Assembly: GCA_021613535.1 (NCBI GenBank)
Contig: CP075496.1
Location: 13,888,001 to 13,952,000, forward strand
Direction of reading: 5' to 3'
Source of the DNA: Adineta vaga
Lineage: Eukaryota > Rotifera
Length of the DNA stretch: 64,000 nt
The position numbers were made by a program, and so were the translations under genes. Shown one piece after another: positions 36,532 through 49,100 of this stretch (positions are counted from its first letter, which is position 1; the number at the start of each line of letters is the position of its first letter). Below the pieces are notes generated by a model. It was not told the DNA's origin. It made no database searches and saw only the letters and a program-made list of their open reading frames with translations.

Positions 36532-38594
36532 TGGAGTTGTTTTCTTTCGAAGTGCGTACGAATAAAATAGATAATCAAATGATTACTCTTCCTCTTTCTT
36601 TCTTTTTTGCCGATAGGTGACTATATTCGTGCGTATATATATATATATATACACGCAAGAACGAGCGATGTTGTTGATGATTTCAGAATAAGAAGAGGAA
36701 AAAACAATGCATAATAATTTTTCTCGGCTTTCTCTCTTCTCTTCTCTCTTTCTGGCCGATGATGATGAGAACGTGAGGAAGAGAGCTTACACGTATTTAT
36801 ATATATTTATACAGAGAAAAAAGAGAGAGAGAGCGAGCGAGAAAACCGACTGCTGTTGCTTCTGCTAGTGTTCGTCCTCCCATCATCGTCATATGCGTGT
36901 TTTTTAGATGTAATCGATTTGTTCTCTATTATTTTTCTTCTTTTGTATTATAGATTTTGAGAAAAAAACATGAAAATAATTTTCTTTCTCTTCAGTTAAA
37001 GACACAAATGGTTTTCACATTTGATTAATAAAGCATCAGCATCGACTGTCATTAAAAAAACAAGGAAGACGAGGAAAAAACTACGAAAGCAAATAGAAAA
37101 GAAAATGTCGAAATGATTTTTTTGACAAAAATATTGTTCTATTCAGGTGACAATTAGAATGAAAGGAATGTGTGTTTATATAAGACAAATGTGTTTTCTA
37201 ACTAAAATAATCTTGGCATAAAAATAAAGATAATTATCTTTTTGCTTTTTGACAATTTCCAGATCAACAAGACAGAATCGATTTTGGTAGTTATTCCTGA
37301 ATAAGATTAGATCGATCGATCGATCGAATTCAAAAGACACCGATCGTGGTGTGATAAGAATATGAGAATTAAAACATATCGTTTACTTACCAATGTTAAA
37401 GACGATTGACCGTGTCTAAAGCACGTTTATGTCTCTTTCTCTTACTTAATACCGTCGTCGGACTGATGTCTTGTATAAGATGTGTAAAATCGTTTGTCGC
37501 CTCATCGTTTTACTAACAAAGTCGTCGATAGAAAAAAAAAGGAGAAGAAATCTACACATAGGAGTAGAATTCTTGATTCACATAACTAATCCCGTTTGGT
37601 AAGGGTGACGATTGTTAAGACAATTGTAAATATGAAATCGAATTGAACTGAACTGAAGACAATGGCATTATTGACAAAACGATCTGATTTGATCATTAGC
37701 TTAATGAATGAGAAAGATTATTGCAATGAATTCTTTCCTAATTGATCAAAATCAACAACTATTCGAAAGTTTTTTCTTTCTTTCTTTTTTTGTCATACGA
37801 AACAAGGTTAATCATTATGTTCGAAAGATGAAAATCTTTTCATTACTAATCAAGGCGAATTCTATTTTATGATTATGTCATTCGACTCAAATGTCAACTT
37901 GAATATTTCATGAAAATTACAATTCAACATACATCGTTTTCTGTTGCTTAAACATGAACTATTTACAAAGATTCAATCAACTACTTGTCTAATCGAATTC
38001 GACAATGGACTAAGAAAAAGAAAGAACACGAACGACTATATATTTGACATATAAAAGAAATCGACTAATGATTAATGATGCCAATCAATATCATTTATCA
38101 GAAATTGTCAATGAATTTCTTTACATTTAATGATTGGATGAAAACTTCATATTGAAAAGACGTTACTGACAAAATAAAACGCATTTCAGTTGTTCGTCTA
38201 CTTATTAAGACAATTCGTGACTATGTTATGTTTTCAAGATGACACACTTGGGCTTGATGAATGTGAGAACACAAATATCAATGATTGGTATTGCACGTTT
38301 CTTTTTTTCTTTTGAGTAATCGTTTCGGCGCATGTCAATACGATCACATGATTTGATACATGGAATATTTCATCAGTCAAAAGTCATAGTTTTTTTGAAT
38401 TTTAATTTGAATAAATTGAGAAAATAGGATGCAAATGATATAGACGAGTATTTTGCTTTGATAGAAGAAACGACACTCTAGATCAGTATGGCGTGATATT
38501 TATTTATTTGATTTCTTTTCAATAATAAACTTTGACAAAGAAAAGTTGTAAAAATTGTTAATTTGTTTTTACTTTTATAAGAAAAAAAAGGAAA
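36532..38594. other. Intergenic region with TA and GATC microsatellites
   Basis: It contains a (TA)n tract at 36634-36651, GA/TC runs near 36720-36750 and 36818-36842, and a self-complementary (GATC)n tract at about 37311-37327. This is the 5' side of the EF-hand gene. No coding exon seen. Confidence 0.45.
37311..37327. repeat. (GATC)n self-complementary tetranucleotide repeat
   Basis: Four to five GATC units upstream of the EF-hand gene. Each unit is its own reverse complement, so the tract can fold on itself. Confidence 0.75.
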
Positions 38595-39366
38595 TTAGAC
38601 ATTTTTTTTAAAATAAGCAATTGCATCTTGTATTGCTTTTTTACTTTGTTCAAATACGTTTGGAGAACCATTTGGTCGAATAATAAATCCATGTATAGTA
38701 CCAGGATATTTAAGAAATGTACCAAGACCAAGTGTAGTTAATTCTTTTTCAAAATATTCTTCAACATCTGGCGGAAATTTTTCATCAGTTTCAGCACAGA
38801 GAAAGAGAATTGGTCGTTTAATTTGTGCAGCATCTTCTTTGACTAAAAGTGTTGGATGTCCAACAATTGCTGCTTTAATTGTTGATGATAATTCCTGATG
38901 AGTAATTAGATAAATCACTACTTTCGCACCATAACAAAATCCAATAATCTAAAAACAAAATGCGAAAAAAAATATTATCGAAACAATCTGAATCAAATCT
39001 AACTTGAATGGATTCATAATGTCCTTTAATAGTTGAAATAAATTTATCTGCTAAAATACATGCATCTTCTGGCCGATGTTTTTTCAACCAATCCGGTAAA
39101 CTATCTCGAAAATTTGGTACATTTGGATCAACTGGATCACCATTGAAATAATCTGGAATCAAAACAGTCACACCAATTTCCTTAGCAAAACAATCAGCAA
39201 TCTTCCGTGTATTAATAAATTCATAACCAAATATATCAGTAAATATAACAATTGCTGATTTTCCATTACCAGTTTTATATGTATTTATTCCTGCTATTTC
39301 TTCGACATGTCCTTCGGATACATGAATTTGTTTGGCACCAGGTTCAGCACAACACGAGCTGAGCAT
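38595..39366 (-). CDS. Dienelactone hydrolase family protein
   Basis: Two exons (39366 to about 39004, and about 38948-38595) separated by one short intron. About 245 residues, the usual family length. The alpha/beta-hydrolase fold carries the expected triad: Cys in GFCYGAK spanning the intron side near 38940, Asp in AETDEKFPP, and His in PGTIHGFIIRP. The N-terminus begins MLSSCCAEPG and has no signal peptide. Family members hydrolyse cyclic esters such as dienelactone (bacteria) or prodrug esters (mammalian CMBL); they are cytosolic. The substrate here is unknown. FCYGAK and AETDEKFPP resemble the fungal and plant-type branch as much as CMBL, so horizontal origin is possible but unproven. 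The presence of an intron and host-like base composition shows it is resident in this genome. Confidence 0.87.
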
Positions 39367-39571
39367 TTTGATATGTTAAATTATAACGTCTCAATGAAAT
39401 GTAATACCTTGATCATATGAAGAGCAAATAGAAGACTGACGTCTTATCATCGTTTTCTACTTACCAATCGTTTTTTTGAAAATATCTAGATATCGCTTCA
39501 TGTCAACATGAAGAAAGATATCAACTTTAAATGAAACATAGAATTCAAATCTGATCTTCATTCTTTTTCTC

Positions 39572-40642
39572 TCATATAAATTTATTAATAAGAATTTCAA
39601 TTCGTCTTAATTTAGAATAATCAGTTTGAGTCCATTTTACTTTCATTATACCATTTAATCGATTAGCTCTTTCATATAATATTTTACGATTGTTTTCTAA
39701 ACTTATTTGTGCAACATCATCATTATCAATATTGATGAATAAATTACCTTTTATATCAATATGAATATAAGAAATTTGTTCGAGAATTGGCCACCAAGAC
39801 AATGTAAAAAAGTTGACAAATAATTCGGGTAAAATATGTTTTTCGTAATATAAATCGAAATGCTTTAGACAAGGCATAGTTGAATGTAATTCTTTGAAAC
39901 AATTCGATATAAAATGAGCATTTGATAGTTTAAGTTTAAGAAAACGAAGATCAGGAAGAAGAAAAGTTAAATTATTGAAAATTGTTTGATCCAAAAAACT
40001 AAAATATGAACCAAAGATTTTCACACGTCGTAATTTTGGCATTGATTTTAAAAGTAAATTGATTATTTGATTATCAACATTTTTTAAAAATGTGATAAAA
40101 AGTTGTTTAATATTATTGATTTTATCAATTCGATCATCTATTACAAATACTGAATCTTGTAAAATCAAATGACAAATACGTAATGTTGGAATAGTAAGAA
40201 TTGACTGAAGAGATGATTTATCTAATATGAAATTTAATGATAAATATTCTAAATGTGAAAATCCATTGAAAATTTGACAAATTGATGATTTATAGGATTG
40301 ATCTTGAGAAGATATATGAATAAATAAAGTTCGTAATTGGGTCATTTTTTGAGAATATAATTGAAGAAATTGAAGTAAATCAATTGATCGATATTCTAAA
40401 GGACATCGAAGATATTTTACACGATGAAGTATTGTTTCAATCGAATAGGATCTATTTTGATTGAAGAAATTTTTATGATCTATTTTTCTCAATCGAAGAT
40501 TAAAAAAAAGATAATTTGATGAAAGAATTTCATTGAAATACGAATTTAAATCATGAAAAGCATGGAAAAGATGATGAACTTCGAAATATTGAAATATCAT
40601 CAACCAGATTTCAGAAGGTAATTGTTCAGCATATGTCGACAT
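39572..40642 (-). CDS. F-box protein with LRR-like C-terminal region
   Basis: 356 residues in a single exon, ATG at 40640-40642. The N-terminus is an F-box: EQLPSEIWLMIFQYFEVHHLFHAFHDLN, with the conserved LP, W/I and hydrophobic spacing. The rest is rich in Leu and Ile in a loose repeated pattern (LRTLFIHISS, LEYLSLNFIL, LRRVKIFGSYF, LRFLKLKLSN), suggesting irregular leucine-rich repeats. F-box proteins bind Skp1 and present substrates to SCF ubiquitin ligases. The substrate is unknown. This is one of the large expanded F-box families common in rotifers (inference). It lies head-to-tail between the dienelactone hydrolase and dyskerin genes on the same strand. Confidence 0.85.
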   Translation of the reverse strand: MSTYAEQLPSEIWLMIFQYFEVHHLFHAFHDLNSYFNEILSSNYLFFNLRLRKIDHKNFFNQNRSYSIETILHRVKYLRCPLEYRSIDLLQFLQLYSQKMTQLRTLFIHISSQDQSYKSSICQIFNGFSHLEYLSLNFILDKSSLQSILTIPTLRICHLILQDSVFVIDDRIDKINNIKQLFITFLKNVDNQIINLLLKSMPKLRRVKIFGSYFSFLDQTIFNNLTFLLPDLRFLKLKLSNAHFISNCFKELHSTMPCLKHFDLYYEKHILPELFVNFFTLSWWPILEQISYIHIDIKGNLFINIDNDDVAQISLENNRKILYERANRLNGIMKVKWTQTDYSKLRRIEILINKFI

Positions 40643-40957
40643 TCTTGTAATGTGATAGTAAAAGTAATTGAGTAAGTACGAAAGGTTTTAATAACGTTGA
40701 GTATTTCGCCAATATAGATTTCACGAAATAGAGGGAGCTGTATGAAATTTGACATACGCGAAAAGATAAGAAGAGAAAATCAGTTGTTTTGAATCGTTTT
40801 CCGAAGGTTTTGAAAAAAAACAAAACCTTCGATTGAACTAAATTTGTTTTTTTTTTATTTTCTTCTCAATGCCACACTGGCTGTCTGAATATAACAAACA
40901 AAAAACAAGAACAATAATGGAAAAATGAAACAAATAACGAAAGGCTTTTTCTTCATT
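40643..40957. other. Short gap between F-box and dyskerin genes
   Basis: It contains the dyskerin 3' UTR and the F-box gene's upstream region. T-rich near 40845-40865. No separate gene seen. Confidence 0.5.
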
Positions 40958-43007
40958 TTAATCGGAATCTTCTTTCGTTTTCTTCTTATGTTTTTTATGT
41001 TTTTTTTCACTTGTTGATTCACCTAATGTCTAAATTATACAAAATAAAAACGAATAATTGAAAATAATAGCAATCAATTAACTTACTGAATTATCAGCAG
41101 CGGATGATGTTTGCATTGGTTCTTCTTCATCTTCTTCAAGTTTTTGTTTTTTTTCTTTCTTTTTCTTTTCGGATTTCGAATCATCGAGATTACTTGTCGA
41201 AACAATTGATTCATCATGTGAACGCTGGAAAAGAATCAAATCTATTTTATATGAATTTTATTTTGAATTTATTTACTTTTGAAGCTGCTGGATTTGCATT
41301 AACATCATAAAGCATATCACGCCAATTTTTCGGTGTTTGTTCAGTTGGTTTACCGAATTTACCGAGAATACCTTCTTTAATCATTAATTTCTTTTTCGAT
41401 GCCTAAAATAAGATTTCACTTTTCTAAATTATTCATCAACATTAAAATGAAACTTACAACTGGACCAAAACCCCATTTTCTTGGATAAGTATCTCGTTCC
41501 ATAACAACACGTTTGATTTTAGCAGCAATACCATGATCACATGTTGCCATAGTTGCTGTTGTCATTAAAGCAATACCTAAAGCAACAGCTTCACCTTTCG
41601 TTGTTGTAATAACAATTTGTTCATTTATTTCAATTCCATCTTCATAACGGAGAATACCAGGTAATAATAATTTCGCACCATAACAAACTGCATTAACCTG
41701 AAACAGCACAAATCGAAAAAATTAAACTCCTAAAACAAAAGAATTTCAATACATACAGCACTGTCTTTAATAATAATACGTTTATGTGAAACAAGTAATG
41801 CTTCTAATGGTTTAATAACACGACGAAGATATTTTTCATCTTTATTATGCATATAATCATATGTTGCATCAATTACATCGTGCATTGTTACCATTCCTTC
41901 CTGAGAAAATAAAATTGAAATGAATTGATCAAAGAGAAATCGTATTTCTTACTCCTTCGGATTGAATACCCGATCGAACACGGCGTAGTTCTTGCATAAT
42001 ACCACCAACACCCAATAAAAGACCCATATGAACACATAATGTTCGAATATATGTACCCGCTTCGCAACTAACCCAAAAGATACCTAGATAATAAGGAAAC
42101 ATTTTCTTACGAAAATATCAATGAATTAAATAAATTCTTTACCAATATTTCGTCGTTGATCAAATTCTAATAATTTACTTTCATAAATTGTTCGAATACG
42201 TAATTGTTTTTTAACAGCAGCAATTACAGGTGGTTTTTGAAATACGGCACCAGTTAAAGATTCAAGTGTCTTTAAAAACATTTCAATTTAATTTCAAAGA
42301 AACAATTTATCAATTATTAAACTTACACGTTCAACTTTTTTCACTTCATCAATTGGCGAATGAAAACGTACAACACCAATATATTCTTTACCAGCTGATT
42401 GTTGAGATTTAACAAGACGTGTTGCACGTTCAATACAAACGATTAAACAACCCGATACTTTCGGATCTAATGTTCCTGAATGACCTGTTTTTGAGACGGG
42501 TAATGCTTTACAAAGAATACGTTTGACCCAAGCAACAACTTCATGAGATGATGGATTTACTGGTTTATCCAAATTAATAAATCCTGATCTAATTAACAAT
42601 GAAAATTCATTTCTTATGTAATAAATTCTCTAAATCTATTAATTTACTTGATATATTCATCAATTGGTCGTTGTAACGGTGAACAGCCAGCAGCGATTGC
42701 TAAAACAAATGAATTACAAAAATCAATCAATCAATCCTACGATCTTCTTACGTGTATAATGATTCGAACGAACATTTAAACGATCGAAATTCTAGAAAAA
42801 AACATAATTCGAACAAAACTTATTGAAAACAAAAACGAAGTCAAATACTTTGAGAAGAAGTGGCCAATCGGATGTATTTAATTTTCCTGCAGATGATGAT
42901 GGTTCAACATAGAATTTACCTTGATGTTGAATATCCTAATAAAATCAATCGGAAATCAGATGATAATCTCGATATAGACGACTTACAGCAATACTTTTGC
43001 TTGCCAT
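40958..43007 (-). CDS. DKC1: Dyskerin, H/ACA snoRNP pseudouridine synthase
   Basis: About nine exons with short introns. A tiny first exon starts at ATG 43005-43007 (MASKSIA). The N-terminal DKCLD region ([23 protein letters not shown]) and the TruB catalytic domain follow. The catalytic Asp is in [14 protein letters not shown], and [16 protein letters not shown] is nearly identical to animal dyskerin. The PUA domain includes [19 protein letters not shown] and [14 protein letters not shown]. The C-terminus is Lys-rich ([29 protein letters not shown]), a nuclear or nucleolar localisation tail. Dyskerin converts uridine to pseudouridine in rRNA and snRNA guided by H/ACA RNAs, and is part of telomerase in many animals. 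Introns are too short to host snoRNAs. Length about 490 residues, normal. Confidence 0.95.
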
Positions 43008-44662
43008 GAACAAAGTAATATAAGAATTAAACTAAAGCGAGAAAAAGAATTCTTCTTAAAAGTTTACGATATAGTTCTTATGAAATGAACTTATTGGATG
43101 TGCACTCGAAAAAGTTTCTATGAAGAACAATGGGAATCTTATCGGTATGGTTAAATCTTAACGAATTAAGTTTGGAGACGAAATTTTTGGAGGAAGAATT
43201 TAAGATTGAATTTGAAAAGATTATTTATCTTTTCAAAAGGAAAAAAAACTCAAGAAATCAAATAAAATTAGCGATTGTAGAGAAATATATTTTCATAAAT
43301 AATCAATGAAATAATGTTTTACAACGACATCTATGTTATACTATGAAAGTTTATTGAAATCTTCATGTCATTTTAACACCACTCATTCCACCTTTGAACT
43401 TAATTTAGAAAAAGTACAAATTATTGTATTAAGCTCAGTTTATGTTATTATGACGTATAGATAAGCAGACATATAAAGGACACTTTGTCAAAAAATATGA
43501 TTTCCTTTTTAAGATCTTTTATATATCATCAAGAGAAGACAAAAGAAACATTAAAGTATTGATTTTATCAGATTTCTTCGAAGACATTCGCGTAATAAAC
43601 CATTCATTTCAACATCTATCACCTCTGATGGAATTAATTCAATACCTTTTTTTGCTTTTTAGTTTATTTTAAGGATCAGTTTAATCAACCGAAGAAAGTA
43701 AAGAGTGCAGAAATAGTGAAACTACCTTTTTATTAATTTCTAAAGTCTAAATGTTTTTTTCTTGTTGTTGTTGTTGTTGTTGTTGTTATTGAATGAAGTG
43801 AAAAAGACATGTTTTTTCTCATTTGGAATTATCATTCTAATGACTTCTTTCCAGAAAGAGAAAGTAAAACTAATCTTCTATGGAAAACGTTGATAGTTTA
43901 TTTAAAACCAATGAATTGAACTAACAGTTATTTTATTTCTCTAATGATATTGAATATCTATGAAATAATTTCATTTGAATGAACATAATTAAACTTGATC
44001 TATTTATAAATAGAACGCCCTCATTAGATGACACTATATGACTTAGAAAGATATTTTAGCAGGAGATTTTGTTTGATGAAAAACTTTTACAATGACTTAA
44101 CTGACGAGAGTTGAGGAGCAAAAATTATATATTTTTTTTCTCTCTCTCTCTTTCTCTCGACTTAATTAAAGTCTTTTATCATTACCCTAACATCGTCTTT
44201 CATAAGATGAGAATATTTTCCTTATCTTTCGTGATATTAAAGAAAAGCAGCTTAACAACACGTTCACTTCTATGATAGATAATTAATAGATAGATAGATA
44301 GAGAAAGTGAGAGTGAGAGAGAGGAAAAAAAGAAGTTAGTTAAAAAAAAAGGCAACTGCGTAAGATGAAACCTTCTTCTTCTTCTTCTTCTTTACTTAAT
44401 AGAAAACGTCACGAACAGAACAGTAAAAAGAAAATTTTTTAATGGTTAAATAGAAAAAAAAAATTAAAATTTACTAATTCTTCATCCAAGGTTAATGATG
44501 ACGTCAGTTATCTATGTATATACCTTGAAGAAAAAGAAAGCTTTATTTGTTGCTCACGGTAAATTACGCACAAATGAATGTGTGGTTGAAAGTCGTTTTT
44601 ATTAATAAAAAAAAAAGAATGAAGATTAAAAAAAGAGAGAAAACAAAAATAGAAGATTTATA
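43008..44662. other. Intergenic region with a TTG microsatellite
   Basis: AT-rich, with a (TTG)n tract at 43762-43787, a TC run at 44139-44158, a GATA run at 44289-44301 and a TTC run at 44374-44391. No coding exon recognised. Confidence 0.45.
43762..43787. repeat. (TTG)n microsatellite
   Basis: About eight perfect TTG/TGT triplets. Non-coding as far as I can see, since no open frame with gene-like context spans it. Confidence 0.85.
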
Positions 44663-45422
44663 TCACGACAATGTTTTCTTTGTTGTTGCTGTTGATGGTG
44701 TTGCTGATAGAAATTGACTTGTTGTTAACGTAAATAATTTTGTCCATGCTAATTCATGTTTTATTGTCCATTCTTTTCCGTTCTGATACATTGAACTTTT
44801 TAAACTTTCAAGAAATGATTCACAAATAACCTAAAATAAACAATGAACAAAAATGAACTTTCCAAACAACATTAAATTTACATCCACATGATTTTGAGTG
44901 ATTTTATATTCAGCATGAGATTCAGCGACGCGACGAAAAGATTCATTCATTACATTTGTATTATTTGGATTCGTTGGCGTCATTCGTGTTACCATTGTCA
45001 TTATAACTTGATCAACTTTTTCTAAAATCTTATAACCATGTTGACAATAAACTTGTTTTGCTAATGCATCTCGATTAATACTTGAATCATTTTCACTAAA
45101 TGTTAAATTATTACTTTGTTCAAGATAAGCATTATACCAATAATTGATTAATGTTGAACTTTTTTTCAATGCTCTATAAACGCAACAAAAAATGCACAAC
45201 ATTGAAATTCTTTTTGTTTGAAGGAAAATGTGAGAAAAAATGTTCTTTTTACCTATCCATTATATCATCGCCTAATTTCTTCATATTATTTTGTTTAACG
45301 ATAACCCAAACTTCTTTCAATTTGATTTTTTCGTCGGCATTAAACGTCGAATCATGATTAACTTCTCCATCTTCAGCTGGCTTAATCGCTGTTGGTGGTC
45401 CAATTGATGGTGCACATCCCAT
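44663..45422 (-). CDS. Globin X-like, N-terminally acylated membrane globin
   Basis: Three exons: about 45422-45254, 45180-44885 and 44830-44663. I chose ATG 45420-45422 over an upstream in-frame codon because it gives MGCAPS: Gly2 and Cys3 form the dual myristoylation/palmitoylation signal seen in globin X (MGCAIS in fish). The globin fold is clear: A helix LKEVWVIVKQN; E helix with distal His in YCQHGYKILEKV; F helix with proximal His in SHAEYKITQNHVDV, very like the HAEYG..PEHVD of globin X and neuroglobin; the G/H helices end in ELAWTKLF. The second intron falls between HVDV and VICESF, near the conserved G7 position, and the first is near the end of helix B, as in ancient animal globins. 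A short Ser/Thr tail closes the protein of about 188 residues. Likely role: membrane-attached haem sensor or redox protein (lipid protection, nitrite or oxygen sensing), not bulk oxygen carriage. Confidence 0.85.
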
Positions 45423-46170
45423 AGTTTTTTGTTTGTTCGATATCAAACAGCTAGAATATATAAAATGCTCGTACCAGCTAACATTCAGACTAGGAAAAAA
45501 AAGAGAGTAGAATCTTCTTTTGCTTCTCTCACTCTGTCTCTCTCTTTCTCTTCACTATTTTTTTTCTTCTCTTCACAGAATCTAATTGTGAAACGAATGC
45601 ATAATCATGTTTTTCATCCTTCTCTTTTCCCGTTGACAGAAGTCATCCTTTACTATTCTCTTTTCTTTTCATCAACTTTTTTCTTCTTCTCGAGATGTTT
45701 CTCAACTCTGTTTAGCAAATAAACAGAACTTTTTAACTAATCGTCTCTAATATACTTTGTTCCAAACTAATTGAATCATAGTTTTCTTTTATTAAAACAG
45801 ATATTCAATTGGTAAGTTACCGATTTTAGTCTTCACGTTAAGATAGAAGTAAAGTCTATTACTTCAAGAATAGTACATTGTTTCAAATCTCTCTCGCCCA
45901 CTCTTTCTTCTCACTCTATTCTGGTTTCGATGACCGTAAGACAGACACAGTTTGAAATGTCTTTTCATAGAATTTCTTTGTCAATTAATCGATTTCGATT
46001 GGATCCTAGTTTATCATTACTATTCCTAACAACAGTCAAAATTCTGAATCATGAAAATTGAAATTAGAACATCGTTTTTATTGAATAAAAATGAAAAGAA
46101 AAATTTCGCGCTTTAATTTCTAAGTGTTAGTTTATCTTTCATCTAATACAAATATAAATATACAAATCCA
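45423..46170. other. Divergent intergenic region between globin and CFAP157
   Basis: TC-rich (45520-45560, 45640-45700) and otherwise AT-rich. It separates two genes transcribed in opposite directions and probably carries both promoters. No coding exon recognised. Confidence 0.45.
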
Positions 46171-49100
46171 ATGGCACCATTGAAACAATCGAAGAAAAAG
46201 AAGAAGAAGAAGAAGAAATCGAAAAAAAAGAAAAATATCAATGGAGAAATCTTGTCAAATCCATCAGTGATAACTGACGAACAAAAAGAGTTCTATTTAG
46301 ATCAAATTAATTCTTTGGAACCACGTTTAATCAAGTATGTTTTACATTTGACTGTATTCACCGAGATCATTATATCCAGCTTGAGATAATTCTTTGCGTA
46401 AATCATCATATACAGTTGGATCTTCGATAGTACTTGGAATACGAAATGATTTACCATTGAGTAAAGCAGCTAAGGTATTTCGTGCAACTTTTCCCGAACG
46501 AGTTTTTGGTAAACGTTTAACAGCAACAAATTTTTTGAATGCAGCAACAGGACCAATTTCTTCTCGAACAATTGCCACAATTGCTTTTTCGATGTCTTTT
46601 GGACTTGTTAAAAAGAAAGTTTTCGATAAGATTAGAAAAAAAAAATGAAATTTTCTTTTTAACTCACTTCGTCTTTTCCTCGGATTTATTTAAGACAATG
46701 AAAGCAAATGGTTGTTGACCTTTGACATCATCTTTTAATCCAATAACTGCACATTCAGAGACTTTTCCACTTTCAACAATTGCCTGTTCAATATGTCCAC
46801 CTGATAAACGATGACCAGCAACATTTAAAACATCATCAGCACGAGATGATGTTTCGATAAAACCATCAGATGTTCGTATTCCAACATCCATTGTATCATA
46901 ATAACCAGGATATTTTGTAAAATAAGTTTCATGAAAAAGTTTATCATTTTTCCATAATGTTGTAAAACATCCAGGAGGTAATGGAAGTTTAAGAACGATT
47001 CGACCTAATTCATCACTGGGACATTCATCTTCTTCAACAGAATTTTTATCAGATGAAAATAAATGTAGATTATAACCGGGACATGGACGTCCAGCACAAC
47101 CTGGTGGACCGAGATCCTTCGAAGAAAATGATTATAATATAGATAAATCGAAAAAAAAGATTTCTCTTCTTACTGTTTGTTTTCCAAGACCTAAACAAAC
47201 AGCTGTAACAGGTGCTCCTGTTTCTGTTTGCCAATAATGATCGATTACAGGTCGATGTCCAAAAATATCTCGTGCCCATAATAATGTATCTCGATCACAA
47301 TGTTCACCAGCAACAAATAAAGCTCGAAGATTTGTCATAGGATATTTCGTTGCATGTTTATTATCGGGATCATTTTGACGAATAATTCGTAATGCTGTTG
47401 GAGACCAAAATGAACTAACAGCTTTATGATCATTGATTACACGAAAGAATGCGGAAGCATCTGGTGTACCAATTGGTTTACCTTCATAGATAACTGTAGT
47501 AGATCCATTCAATAATGGACCATAACATCCATAAGAATGACCTACAACCTTCATAATAGAATAAAATTGATTGGTTTTGTTTTAACATAAGAAACAAAGA
47601 TTTACCCATCCAAGATCAGCAGCAGACCACCAAACTTCTCCAGGATGAACATTATATAAATATTTCATTGTCCATTGTAACATAACAGCATACCCACCTG
47701 TAGGACGAACAATCGCTTTAGGTGTACCAGTTGTACCTGAAGATAAAGAATGAGATTTCTTTTTGACAAATAATTCGTAGAAAGTGATATTACCCGATGT
47801 ATAAAGTAAATAAAGTGGATGATTAGATTCTACTGGTTCACAATCATGATGATCACGTGCACTAGCCATGATATCATTCCAGTCATGGTCTCTTCCAGAA
47901 ATTAATTTTGCTTGTTTTTCTTCCGATCGATTATAAATAATACATCGAATTGAATCATTGTTCAATCCACTTTTTTTTATTGCTTCATCAACAATTGTTT
48001 TATAATTAATAACTCGTTGAGGTTCAAATCCAGCGTTAACTAAACAAATAATAAAAAAAAAAGAAACATTTTCAATCCTATATATATATATATATCTTCT
48101 ATTCCTTGTTACCTGAAATTAAAATTTTTGGTTCAGAATGTTTAATTCGAACTGCTAATTCATTTGAACTAAATCCACCAAAGACAAGATTATGTATCGC
48201 ACCAATTCGAGCACAAGCTAACATTGCAATAATTGCTTGTGGAATCATCGGCATATAAATTAAAACAACATCACCTTTTTTCACTGCAAATTTTTTACTT
48301 AAAACATTTGCCATAAGTTTAACTTCATGCAAAAGTTGTTTATATGTTACATGTTCTACTTTTCCAGTCATTGCTGAATCATGAATAATAGCAGTTTGAT
48401 TACCATGTTTGGGAATATGTCGATCAAGACAATTATAAGTCATATTCAATTGACCATCTTGAAACCAATGTGGTCTAATAAGATTGTCTTTATTATAAGT
48501 TGAGTTCCATTTTTTAAACCAAAAAATCTTTTGTGCTTGTTCACTCCAGAATTTTTCGGGATGTTCAATACTTGATCGATAAACATTTGTATAAGTCGAA
48601 CTACGACGAATGAATGTTCGATACATTTGAATAATCTTGAAAAAGAAGAAAAAAGAAACCCGAATCTTATATTTAGATATGAAAAACGTTGTGATGAATT
48701 AGAATTAATGTGTCGTTCATATGGTGATCAATATGAAATTTTATTGAAAGATAAACGTGATATATCATCGTATTTAAAAAAACAATTAGAATTACGTAAT
48801 GAACAAGTGTTTGATTTAAATGATCGATTAATTGGTTTACAAAAAGCCAAAGATCAAGAAAAAGATTTCTATGAAAAAACTTTTCAAGATTTCAAAGAAA
48901 AAACTCAAAAAGAAATTGAAAAACTTGAAAATGATAATTTATTACTAAGTATTTTCATTGATAAAGCAAAAAGAATTTCCTTATTCATTTATAGAAACAC
49001 GTTTAATTGCTTTGGATGAATTTAAATATCAACGTCAAACAATGGAAACAAGAATTGAAGAATTAGAAAATTTAATTCAACAAAAAGAAGATGCTTATCG

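Noticed and set aside
40958-43007. Intron-encoded H/ACA snoRNAs in the dyskerin gene
   Set aside because: The introns are about 50-70 bases, too short to contain a snoRNA plus splice signals.
45423-45446. Upstream in-frame start for the globin
   Set aside because: It would bury the MGCAPS acylation signal, and the codon there is not ATG-like in context.
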